DNA from: Dryocosmus kuriphilus
Lineage: Eukaryota; Arthropoda; Insecta; Hymenoptera; Cynipidae
Length of the DNA: 64,000 nucleotides
Assembly: GCA_038277395.1 (NCBI GenBank)
Contig: CM076189.1
Location: 235,787,918 to 235,851,917 of the forward strand
Reading direction: 5' to 3'
Position 1 is the first letter of the stretch, and the number at the start of each line of letters is the position of its first letter. The notes under the pieces were generated by a model. It did no database searches. It was not told where the DNA came from and was given only the letters and a program-made list of their open reading frames with translations. Position numbers and translations under genes: made by a program. Positions 1 through 10,600 of the stretch are shown piece after piece.

Positions 1-138
1 CTTGACTCACTATGTCACTATCATCTGTTGCACATATGACAATCCATCATGGCGGCAACCAATGAAAAGCCTACAGTTCAAAAATTACTTTTTTCATGGG
101 TTGCATTTGCCGCCATTTTTATACATGCAACAACCCTA
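1..138. mobile_element. Probable terminus of a hAT-like element running off the window edge
   Basis: The stretch ends in CAACAACCCTA at 128-138, the mirror of the TAGGGTTG start typical of hAT-like elements. It contains no copia reading frame, whereas copia coding sequence follows directly. The other end lies outside the window, so no target duplication can be checked. Low certainty. Confidence 0.3.
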
Positions 139-579
139 TGACCGGCTCTAAATGGTTCTTACGGTATATTCATCTCCTTTTGGCTGGAATTTCCCTCTTC
201 TCTGGCCTTTGTTCAATGCAATTGTTTTGCTGCGAATAGTTCTAAGGAAGCCAACGTATGGGTTTCGTTGTGTCCAAGCTTGGAAGAGTGTGATTCCATT
301 GAGACATGAGGTCGCACTTCTATTTCTCAGGAAAGTCGCTGTATTCACCGCCTCGGCCCAAAGTGATTCTGGTAGTTCAGCATCCAGCACAATACTGATA
401 TATTCTACGGTTAGTTGGTGCGAAATTCCATCTTCTTCGAGAAGTTTTTTAAAATTCTTTAACAGTTACTCTGTTCCGTTGTCTATACGTAGTTTCTTAA
501 TTCGTTTACCAGCTTGATTTTCCACTTTTTGTTTAAAGTTTATAAAAGCCTGCACGACTTCAGATCAGCTACGGAGCAT
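139..579 (-). pseudogene. Ty1/copia polyprotein remnant: integrase C-terminal half
   Basis: On the minus strand the reading contains a DNG-type integrase motif near 480-515, then HQLTVEY, then a stretch with PESLWAEAVNTATFLRNRS (148-390), all characteristic of copia integrases. The segment that normally joins the last two blocks (the PQQNG.AER region with the catalytic Glu) is absent, so an in-frame deletion has removed part of the active site. The frame ends at a stop near 148. The copia gene continues at 1755 beyond an inserted hAT-like element. It is dead as an element. Confidence 0.75.
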
Positions 580-587
580 GGTTGTTT

Positions 588-1746
588 TAGGGTTGGTAAA
601 GTCGACTTCGACTTTACTCGAAAGTCGACTTTCAGGGACCGAAAGTCGACTTTTTACACTCGACTTTGCGCTATTGAAGTCGACTCGAAGTCGACTATGT
701 TCGTTCGACTTCTTCCGACGACTTTTGCTAGGGTAATAAATTAGGTGGGAATATGCAAGGCCGCCATTTTGGGTCCCCGCGAATTTAAAAAAAAGGGTAA
801 AGCATTAAAAATAATTGTAACAAAACTAATAAATTGAACTATTCTTTGCAAACAAACATTATGTATCTTTCATATAAATTGTTTTCTTCATTACTATACC
901 TTAAATATAAACTTTCGTGTGAGATATATAAACAGATAAATGAGCTTCGAACCTCACTTTTCACTTCAAACTTATATCTTTTTAGTTTTCTCGAAAACTG
1001 CTCTAGAGCAATCAAATAACTCGATTTCATAAAAGCTGCACTTCAGGTAATTAAATTAAGTTACTTTGATGATAAATAATTCATACGTTCCTAACATAAT
1101 CTTAAATTAAAATTTGATTTCCAAACTTCTATTGCCAAGAGTTTATACACATTTTAAAAACCTTTATGGGCCATTCAGAGAGAAACAATGTAGAAAAAAT
1201 CTGTCTTTGGTACTGTGTTTTCAACGTAGAGCTGTAAATCATGCATTTTGTGCCACTTTTAGTTCTCATTTAGCACAAATAATCACATGCGTATATCACA
1301 AGCATTTCCCGCGTATGCTTCTAAGACACAAAATGTCGGTTGCATATTCCCACCTAATTTAGTACCCTAGTTTTGCTTACCGCCGCGCCGCGCGCCAAGT
1401 CCAAGCTCCAAATTACGTTTGCAGTTTGCTTTGCAGCTGTTACTCTGCGATATGGCTCACTGAATCCGTCCGCGCATGACGGATTATTATATAAAATATT
1501 TAATAAATGTCTCTATTTATTTCCTTTTTACTTGTATTTACAGTAGGCTAAAGTAATTTAAAGTTAGCTAAAGTAATTTTAAACAAGTTAAGTTAATGTA
1601 AGTTATTTAAAGTAAATTAAAAAGTTCTAGCGAAAAAACTCGAAAAAGTCGACTTTTTTCATCGATTAATCGACTTTAAAAGTCGACGCGTAAGAAGTAG
1701 ATCGAAAAGTCGAAATTCGACTTTTAACTGCGATTTACCAACCCTA
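588..1746. mobile_element. Non-autonomous hAT-like element with 8-bp target duplication
   Basis: The ends are TAGGGTTGGTAAA (588) and its inverse TTTACCAACCCTA (to 1746). They are flanked by a perfect 8-bp duplication GGTTGTTT (580-587 and 1747-1754), the hallmark size for hAT elements. Subterminal sequence is full of AAAGTCGACTT-type motifs on both sides (600-720 and 1630-1735), which could be transposase-binding repeats. No transposase is present. A younger MITE (729-1369) is nested inside. Removing the element and one duplication rejoins the copia integrase region. Confidence 0.85.
729..1369. mobile_element. MITE copy A (641 bp) nested in the hAT-like element
   Basis: It starts with TAGGGTAATAAATTAGGTGG and ends with the inverse (…CCTAATTTAGTACCCTA). 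It is flanked by CTTTTGC (722-728) and GTTTTGC (1370-1376), a 7-bp duplication with one mismatch. It is nearly identical along its length to copy B at 2724-3365. Short open frames inside are shared by both copies but are AT-rich and resemble no protein, so I treat it as non-coding. Confidence 0.85.
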
Positions 1747-1754
1747 GGTTGTTT

Positions 1755-2716
1755 CTATATATCTAGAATAATCATCAACAAACGTTACGAAATATTTGGC
1801 ACGACCAAGCGATTCGATATTCATCGGGCCACAAACGTCCGAATGTATCAACCCTAAAATTTCTGTTTCGCGAGTTTCTGGTCGCTTTAAGGGCAATGGA
1901 TGAATTTTACATTTTGCACAAATTTCGCAATTAATTTAATTTGTTTTCGAAGTGAAATTTATACCGCAAACCATTTCAGTGTTTTTCATTTTGTTTAAAT
2001 CATTAATATTAAGGTGGCCGAATCTTTGATGCCATTTAAGCAAGTTTTCATCAACCTTGTCTTTTAAAAACATGGCGTGGTCTTGTTTTTCATCTACAAT
2101 ATAAAGATCTTTACGTTTCGTTGCTACGAGGGCCACTGAACCACCTTTTCTATTAACCGTCGTCTGAGTTTTATCATAAACGTGACCGTATAATCGTTGT
2201 TTGTGACTCTCGATACAGACAATAAGTTGTTTCGAAGGCCCGAAACATACAAAGTTTTTCGCAATTTAACGGGATTGGTGACTTTTTCGCTCAATCTTGT
2301 TTGCAAATTTATATCACCGGAGCCTAAAGAATTTAACAAATTTTCTGCTGCTGTATATATTTTCGATTTGTTCGTTTCATTTAAATTTACAAAACTTTGT
2401 TTTTCATTACTCACGTGCCTTGTGATGCCGCTGTCAAGATACCAAATTTTCGATTTTTCGATAATACCAGATAATACCCGCATTACAAGCAATCGCAGTC
2501 ATCGCATCGCTCACATTGGATTCATCATTTTTCGGTTTTGATTTATATACACGACTTATGTGACTGATTTTTCCACATTTGAAATATTTTCCGCTGAATT
2601 TATACTCATTTGTTTTTATATTATCGCTTGAGTTCAAGGTCGATTGTTTTGTTCGGTCAAAACGTCCTTTTATCAAAAGCGCCTCGCCTTTATTTTCATT
2701 GCCGTTTGTTTTCGCA
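1755..2716 (-). pseudogene. Ty1/copia polyprotein remnant: zinc knuckle, protease, start of integrase
   Basis: Read on the minus strand, from high to low coordinate. First comes a degraded CCHC knuckle (YFKCGKISHISRVY, outer cysteines changed to Tyr) at 2560-2610. Next is an aspartic protease with WYLDSGITRHVSNE near 2430, then a GAG-pre-integrase domain with LLKWHQRFGHLNINDLNKM near 2000-2050, and then the integrase start HSDVCGPM with FVDDYSRY at 1755-1870. Frames change between blocks and several stops occur. The upstream gag continues past MITE B at 3366. Confidence 0.85.
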
Positions 2717-2723
2717 TCCAGAT

Positions 2724-3365
2724 TAGGGTACTAAATTAGGTGGGAATTTGCAAGGCCGCCATTTTGGGTCCCCGCGAATTTAAAAAAGGGTAAAGCATTA
2801 AAAATAATTGTAACAAAACTAATAAATTGAACTATTCTTTACAAACAAACATTAATATGTATCTTTCATATAAATTGTTTTCTTCATTACTATACCTTAA
2901 ATATAAACTTTCGTGTGAGATATATAAACAGATAAATGAGCTTCTAACCTCACTTTTCACTTCAAACTTATATCTTTTTAATTTTCTCGAAAACTGCTCT
3001 AGAGCAATCAAATAACTCGATTTCATAAAAGCTGCACTTCAGGTAATTAAATTAAGTTACTTTGATGATAAATAATTCATACGTTCCTAACATAATCTCA
3101 AATTAAAAGTTGAGATCCAAATTTCTATTTGTTAAGAGTTTATACACATTTTAAAACCTTTATGGGTCATTTAGAGAGAAGCAATATAGAAAAAATCTAT
3201 CTTTGGTACTGTGTTTTCAACGCAGAGCTGTAAACCATGCATTTTGTGCCACTTTTAGTTCTCATTTAGCACAAATAATCACATGTGTATATCACAAGCA
3301 TTTCCCGCGTATGCTTCTAAGGCACAAAATGTCGGTTGCATATTCCCACCTGATTTAGTACCCTA
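2724..3365. mobile_element. MITE copy B (642 bp) inserted in copia gag
   Basis: It has the same family and ends as copy A (TAGGGTACTAAATTAGGTGG … AGTACCCTA). It is flanked by a perfect 7-bp duplication TCCAGAT (2717-2723 and 3366-3372). Excising it rejoins the copia gag frame. The two copies differ by scattered substitutions and small indels. Family assignment is open: the ends look hAT-like, but a 7-bp duplication is unusual for hAT. Confidence 0.88.
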
Positions 3366-3640
3366 TCCAGATCGTTCTGTCTCGCTTCCTCTTCAAGAAG
3401 CTTTATTTTTAAATCATTCAAAGATGGAATCGTATCGCGAGCTCTATTCCTACAAAGATACAAAGAAGTTTTCATATTCTGCCGGTAAAGAACCTAACAA
3501 CATTATCGACAGTAATTCGTCCGGTATGGTAATTCCCGCTTCCGCAAGTTGCTCTGCTGTGTGAATAAACCAGTTACATCTGGTTACATACTGCGTAATT
3601 GTGTTGTCAGCCTTCTTGTTACCAGTTGTTACTAAACTCT
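3366..3640 (-). pseudogene. Ty1/copia gag remnant
   Basis: The minus strand reads a copia-type gag segment including PDELLSIMLLGSLPAEYENF and PSLNDLKIKLLEEEAR, with one internal stop. It is the upstream continuation of the polyprotein at 1755-2716, separated only by MITE B. The N-terminal gag and the LTR were not found, so the element is truncated near 3640. Confidence 0.7.
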
Positions 3641-3944
3641 AGTTTGGTGCGTAGGTGGTCGCCAAGGGCGCCACCTATTTACAATTTGAATTCGCATGTT
3701 TTGTGAGCACGTGCTTCATATAATATCTTATTTTTCACAAAAACTTATTTTAAAACCGCAAAAGAATTTCTTTGCGAATCATTACAACATTTTTGTTACA
3801 TTTAATGTTACGAAAGCAACAACTAAATAACAATAAAAAGAAAAAAAATATAATTATTTCACTTAACCTATACACATTAATTTTAAAATAACAAGAAAAT
3901 GTCAAACACAATTAAACAACAATAATACAATAAAATTAAATGCT
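3641..3944. other. AT-rich spacer, nothing recognised
   Basis: No reading frame, RNA gene or repeat boundary can be supported here. It begins at the point where copia homology stops (about 3640) and ends at the inverted-repeat element starting at 3945. Confidence 0.5.
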
Positions 3945-4420
3945 AATCCCTAGCGGACCGCGTGGACGCAATGACTACGCTACAGCGTAAAGATAAAGTA
4001 ACCCTAAAGTAATCTTAAAGTAACCTCGCAATATAATTAATAAAAAAAAAAAAACAAAAGAAATATTAAAAATTTTGTAAATGCAAAAATTTGATTTTTC
4101 AGTCGTAGAAGTTAAAAAATATTTTGAACCGTGCGCCTGGGATGCGGCAGCCCGATATTCAAGGCTGTATGCCCGGCTGCCGCTTCCCAGTTGCATTCTT
4201 CAAAAAATGTTTTAACTTCCACTGCTGAAAAATCAAATTTTTGCATTTACATCGTCATTTTCTAACATAAATTTTAACGTAGAATTACAATTTAAAAATT
4301 TTTAATATTTATTTTGTTGTATTTATTAATTATATTGCGACGTTACTTTAAGATTATTTTATGGTTACTTTAGGGTTACGCTGCAGCGTAACCATTGCGT
4401 TCACGCAGTCTGCTAGGGAT
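3945..4420. mobile_element. Hairpin-type MITE with ~150-bp inverted arms
   Basis: The left arm begins ATCCCTAGCGGACCGCGTGG and the right arm ends with its inverse (…CGCAGTCTGCTAGGGAT). Inversion continues inward through CGCTGCAGCGTAACC-type and AAAGTAAC motifs and the segment around TGCAAAAATTTGATTTTTCAG, leaving a small GC-rich loop near 4130-4190. No coding capacity. I found no convincing target duplication. Confidence 0.7.
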
Positions 4421-4690
4421 GTTGAAACAATAAAATAAAGATAAGTAAATAACATAATAACAATATAATACAATAACATTTAAAATTATGTAGAAGGTGA
4501 ACGCTGAAGAAAAGAAATTTTGGATCAATCCTTTTGACAAGTTCATCTTCAGTCGTGAGGGATTTTTCAACTACCTAAAATGAACGTCTACGAATACGAG
4601 AATCCTTCAAGCCGAGCTGTAAGCATGTGTTTTTGCACAGAGAAAACGATTATATTTTTTATAGTTTTAGAAAAATAATTTAGAATTGAA
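4421..4690. other. Spacer, nothing recognised
   Basis: AT-rich sequence between two palindromic elements. No gene or repeat signal. Confidence 0.4.
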
Positions 4691-4694
4691 TTAA

Positions 4695-5947
4695 GGCTGC
4701 TAGCCGAGGTGTGAAAAAACTGTAATGTCGCTCAAATTCCCATTGTATTCCGTCTGTTCTCGTACATGCGACTTATGTATTTTAAAGAGACACTTTGCAA
4801 AAAGATTTCCTCAACCCCTTGTATGAGGTGCGCTTAGTATACAGTTTTCCAAAAAAAGTAAAAATATCTTTGCTAAAATGCGATAAAGGAAACGTGTTGA
4901 AATGAGGGTAAGTAAAGAAAGATTTCCAATGGTTAGAAGGAGAAAGCAATACCAGAGTAGTACTTACAACCTGTAAATGATTATATTAGGGACTGGAGAG
5001 GCACTGCAACTGCATGCGCGGCAGGGCAGCACTTTTTTCTTTTCAGCGAATTGCCCATTGTGCACAATACAACCATATTCCATGTAAAAAACAGTAAAGG
5101 TACAAAAATAATTGTATGTAACAAGTGGGATTATGACAGAATTTCATAGGTGACAGCGCTCGTCGCGCCAACCACTGCTGTGAAAATGCTGTTGGTAATG
5201 TCGCACGCGACAGCTGGGATTTCAAATCTGAAATACAATAGTATGCGTATGGTGTAAATGGCAATGTAATATTGTTATCTTGTGCAGAAATATAATTTAA
5301 AAATGTCGCTTTGAAGTATTGTTCAATATTAAATTATATTTCTGCACAAGATAACAATATTACATTGACATTTACACCATACTATTGTATTTCAAACTTG
5401 AAATTCCCGCCGTCGCGAGCGACATTACCAACAGCATTTTGGCAGCTATGGTTGGCGCGACGAGCGCTGTTACCTAACAAACTCATAACCCCACTTGTTG
5501 CATACAGTTGTTTTTGTACTTTTAATGTTTTTCACATGGAATATGGTTGTATTGTGCACAATGGGAAATTCGATGAAAATAAAAAAGTGCTGCCTTGCCG
5601 CGAATGCAGTTGCAGTGTCTCTCCAGTCCCTAACATAATCACTTACAGGTTTTAAGTACTACTCTGTATTGCTTTCTCCATCTAACCATTGGAACTCTGT
5701 CTTTACTTCCCCTCATTTCAACACTTTTCCATTATCGTATTTTAGCACAGATATTTTTACTTTTTTCGGAAAACTGTATACGAAGCGCACTTCATACAAC
5801 CGTGAAACCCTTTCGGGTTGAGGAAATCTTTTTGCAAAGTGCCTCTTTAAAATACATAAGTTGTATATGCGAAAACAGATGGTATTCAACAGGAATTTGA
5901 GCGACGTCACATTTCTAACCTATTTTTCGACACCTCGGCCAACAGCC
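4695..5947. mobile_element. Large palindromic element flanked by TTAA
   Basis: Almost the whole 1.25 kb is an inverted repeat centred near 5,290. The arms begin GGCTGCTAGCCGAGGTGT and end with the inverse ACACCTCGGCCAACAGCC. TTAA flanks both sides (4691-4694 and 5948-5951), as expected for TTAA-targeting elements (piggyBac or Kolobok type). The arms differ by small indels. Short frames within are mirror images of one another and are not genes. Confidence 0.75.
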
Positions 5948-5951
5948 TTAA

Positions 5952-6426
5952 GGCTGCTGGCCGAGGTGTCAAAAAACTGTGTTGTCGCCTTAATTCCTAT
6001 TCAATTCCATCTGTTTTCGTATATACGACTTATGTATTTTAAAGAGACACTTTGCAAAAAAATTTCCTCAACCCGGAAGGGGTTCACGGTTGTATGAGGT
6101 GCACTTGATATACAGTTTCCCGAAAAAAGTAAAAATGTCTGTGCTAAAATACGATAATGGAAAACCATTGGAACTCTTTCTCTACTTCCCCTCATGTCAA
6201 CACTTTTCCATTATCGTATTTTAGCACAGATATTTTTACTTTTTTCGGGAAACTGTATACTAAGCGCACCTCATACAACCGTGAACCCCTTCCGGGTTGA
6301 GGAAATTTTTTTGCAAAGTGTCTCTTTAAAATACATAAGTCGTATATACGAAAACAGATGGAATTGAATAGGAATTAAGGCGACAACACATTTCTAACCT
6401 ATTTTTCGACACCTCGGCCAACAGCC
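5952..6426. mobile_element. Second, shorter TTAA palindromic element sharing a TTAA with the first
   Basis: It has the same ends as the preceding element (GGCTGCTGGCCGAGGTGTC … inverse) and the same arm sequence, but is only 475 bp with its centre near 6,165. Its left TTAA (5948-5951) is the right TTAA of the neighbour, so the two lie head to tail on one shared site. Right TTAA at 6427-6430. Confidence 0.75.
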
Positions 6427-6531
6427 TTAAAATACATAAGTCGTATATACGAAAACAGATGGAATTGAATAGGAATTAAGGCGACAACACATTTCTAACC
6501 TATTTTTCGACACCTCGGCCAACAGCCTTAA
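6326..6531. repeat. Exact 101-bp tandem duplication bounded by TTAA
   Basis: TTAA occurs at 6326, 6427 and 6528. The two 101-bp intervals are the same sequence: the end of the palindromic element's right arm, repeated. The second unit lies outside the element proper. Either a duplication through TTAA microhomology or a transposition-related event would give this. Confidence 0.8.
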
Positions 6532-7618
6532 TGAATTTATTTAGTAAATAATTTTAATTTAGAAATTTAAAAAAAAATTGTTTTTTCTGCGTTAAATTTT
6601 TTACAATGAATGTAACAAACATTTTTTAATGAATCGCAAAGATTTACTTATCACAGACTTTTTAATTATCTTTCAATAACAAAAATTCGTTCCGTTTTCT
6701 GAACTTTAAATTTCTTTGTTGGTTTTGTTACAAAAACCTGTAACTTGTTGTGTAATAAACGGAAAATCGTCTTTTGGAGGTTGAGCAAATGTTATGTTAT
6801 TTTAAGAACGGCAATAAACGTTCGCAAGAACAATTATGAGTTAAAAAAAAATTTAAGGCTTGAACTTCGCGTTTTGAAGAAACAATCGAGGAGCAACGAC
6901 GTGAAATTTTTGCCGGAGCTGAACTCTGAAGGGAGCCGCCAACACGCACACTAGATTAACACTTATGGAGCAAATAAATGCCCAACTTTGAAGCTTTACT
7001 GTGTCCAAACGAATGATATTATTAGATGTGATATTATATACCTTATAATATCTATATATAATATATAATATCTTTGTCCAAACCACGGTCGTCCAAACTA
7101 AGGCCCATCAAATTTTGCCACGGACTTTTCTGTTTCTTTTTTTGTGCTCTATCAGTTTCAGTTATCACACATTACCGGGATGTTCATAGGTGGTGGGACT
7201 CTGGTGGGACACCCTGTATATTCACTGCGCATGTTTTAATCAACACGATGTATTCTTGTCAATCGAATTTCAGTACACTTGAAACGTTTGTAATTTTTTT
7301 CATTGACAACACTTTGTCAACATAAAATAATATCGATTTTTATTCAGTACACTTTATAATGTTATTGGTTGATAAAATATTTATAAAATTTACCGATGCA
7401 AACACTTATTATCTCAAAAATCTGTAAAATTAGACTTTTGTGGTTAGGATTTCGATCAAGTAGTTCAAAATGGCGTCTGAAAAGTATAGTGAGGGGTTTC
7501 GTGTTCCGTCCGAAGTTCGATGATTGTACGTCGTCGCGTACTGATTAAATAGTTATAAGTAGGTTTATTGACGTAGGTGAATAAAACGTGAATTGGAAGC
7601 ACTATAAATATTGCGAGA
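6532..7618. other. AT-rich intergenic sequence upstream of the PAXBP1-like gene
   Basis: No supported gene. Around 7190-7220 there is TGGGACACCCTGTATATT, a string often seen at ends of insect transposons, but no partner end was found. The segment 7440-7618 must hold the promoter and 5' UTR of the gene starting at 7619. I see no clear TATA box. Confidence 0.4.
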
Positions 7619-10600
7619 ATGTCGATGTTTAACAAACCTAAACGCAATATTCGTCGACGACATTTCAACGATGATGACGAAGATAATGAGAACAGAATGG
7701 AGTCTGAAGATGCTCATCCTGTCAAAATTAAACCAAAGAAGAAGGACAAACCTAAACAGCTCCTTAGCTTCGGAGAGGAGCTCGAAGAAGGTAAAAAAAT
7801 GATACGGCCTCAACTTACAGTTATAGAACGCTTGAACGAATGTTTTCAGAGATGCCCTCTCCCTGGTCGATGACCTTGTGTTCTCTATTATTCTATATAT
7901 TAAATAATTGATTAAATTACTCCCTTTTTTCCTTTTTTACGTGGTGATAATACTTTTTTAGTAATTCGCCTTTATTGGTCGCTAATCATTATGTCTTTAT
8001 TACAGAATCTTTCAATTCACGAATGTGTAGTCCAAAGTTTTCAATTTTTTTATGGTAGTTTTTTTCCCGCTTTTTAGAGAATTTTTCAAGAGTTCATAAT
8101 CATTAGTTGCAAATTTTGCAACTCGCTTTTATGAATCCAAATAATGTTCTATGATTAAGAGTATTCTTAATTTTAAGCAGAAATTTTTTGAGGCCAGGAA
8201 TGGAAAATGGTTGGATTCATTTTTTCACAGTTACGTGTTCAGTCACTTAAAATTTAATTTCATATGGCATGTAATTATGTAGTTTATATCGAATTCGGTT
8301 TCAAATTTTTGTAAATTTCTGATTTCAGTTTGTAATTGCATAATTTTTAATATTCCGAATTGGGTTAGAGTTTACGACAGAGGGCTATCATGTTTTGGCA
8401 AAATAATAAGGAACTTTTCAAAAAAAAGTATCATAATTCTAAAAAGGAAGTAGTATTAAAACTATTTATCGCGGAAAATGTTTAAAATAATGGCTAGGTT
8501 TTTTATTTGGACGTGAAAATTTTATTGGAAAAGGGGATGAGTTTGAATACATTTTTGTGTCCAGTTATTTGAACCCCCTTACTTGGAAGGGGGTGATGAG
8601 TATGATTGAACGCATTTTCGTAACCGATTTACTTAAAAACCATTATATTTTAATATTCAGTGTTTTTGGCTGTAAGAACATCGTAAAGAACCGAAAAGGT
8701 GAGTTAAATATAGCATTTTTACAAGGGCGACAAACCCATATTTGACACATCAAAATATAAAACCTAGCCATTATTTTTAACATTTTCCGCGATAAATAGT
8801 TTTAATTATTTTGCCAAAACGGGTGGCCAAAACATGATGGCCCTCTATCGTAAACTTGCACCCCGAATTGTGTAATTTTGAAGCAATCTAACTTTAAACG
8901 TCTCAGTCTTTAACACTTATTTTAAGAAATATGAATTCTTAAAAGGCTTTTAATTGAAAATTGTATACTTTTGAATGCTTTGAAAGTGAAAGTCTTCAAT
9001 TTTAAACACTTAATTTATGAACGTTAATGTCTGTAACATTTTCAGTATAATTCTTTATTATTCAACGGGATCTAGCTTAAAATTGTTAATTCTCAATGTC
9101 TTGTAATTTAAGTTTGTTCAGTTGTTTCAATTTTCAATTCGTTGTATTAATTTGAAATTATTTGTAATCACATGCAATTTTTGTGCACACTGTGATTTTA
9201 TTTTAAAAACAAAATGTTCGTGAAGTCTGTTATTTTAATGTAGAGAATTGTATATAAACTATTCTGTTCAAGTGGAAAATTCCTGTTCGATAGTTAATTT
9301 TGTTTTTTTTTTTTTTTTTTTTTGCTTGTTTTTTCTGTGTTACTCGCATGTCCATCTTTTTTGGGCATTTACATGTAGAAAACTCATCCTTACTAATTAT
9401 TCCCTACAGTCTGCAGCTGGATTATTTTATAGTTTTTAATATTTTTTTAGAGTAAACATTAAAGAAAAATGTTTGTATTTGCAGCGGATGATGGAGAAGT
9501 TTTTAAAGTGAAGAAATCTTCGAGAAGCAAAAAACTGATGAAGCAGCTAGATCACGAAAGAAAAAAAAAGAAAGGTGAAGAGAAAATGCAAGTGGACTCT
9601 GAATCAGCGAACATGTCTGTTAAGCAGGAAAAAGATTTAGAAATAAAGACAGATGATCTAGTAGTAAGCTATCTCTATGATGTTTTTTATTAGTATTAAT
9701 GTCTCTGCTATTAAGTTCTAGTTACCAGCTTCGAACTCTTGATATATAACTACACGGCTTTGGCTACATAGTATTGTTTTAGCATATAGTAGTATATAGT
9801 CCAAAAAATAATTAAAACCCCTCACGAAAACTGCAAATTAAAAAAAATCGAACTCCGAACAAGTTTCTTTAATTATCTATTTCTAATTTACTAAGTTATT
9901 TACTTAATTCTTATTAAATTTTTTTGTTTACCAAATCATATTTCTATGTAGTCCAGGTTTAACAAGAGGAATCCTTTTCTTACATTTTTCAATTTTTTTA
10001 AAAGTGTTTTATACTCCCGTCCGTTACGGTTTGAGAGTTTCCCAAAACAATTACTACCACATTTTTTTTAAACTTTCCTAGCCCCCCCCCCCCCCCCTCC
10101 CCCCTCTCCCCCTCTGTCTCTAAAAATCGCCCAGTGGCTCCCAAGCAATTTGACCCTCGACATGAAGCATCTTCCCTGAAAGATCACGAGCCACTTTAGG
10201 AGGGGACCTACAGTTTAACGTGGGTTCGGAACCACGAGAGCCTCGGTAGAAGTGCATAGAAAATTTTATTGGTACCCGGCTCAGGATTCGAATCCCGGAC
10301 CCTCTTGCTTGCAAGGCCGGCGCACTACCACCTGAGCCAACCGAGGCTCTCTTACATTTTTTTTTCAATTTTGTTAATTTAATCTTGGAACATTTCAACT
10401 TCATTACAATTATTATTCTTTTTCTAGAATTCAACCCGAACATGAAAATACTTTATTGCATTATTTATCATGCATCTTGTTTTGTTTCAAGCACATTATA
10501 GCTACAGAACAAATTTTAGTACTTCGATTTTTGATAAATCACTGCACTGTATTAACGAATGTTAACAGACAATACAGTGTATTTATTTTCCGAAAGATCT

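Noticed and set aside
834..1030. 60-residue frames inside MITE A, also present in MITE B
   Set aside because: They look conserved only because the two MITEs are near-identical; both strands are open and composition is AT-driven.
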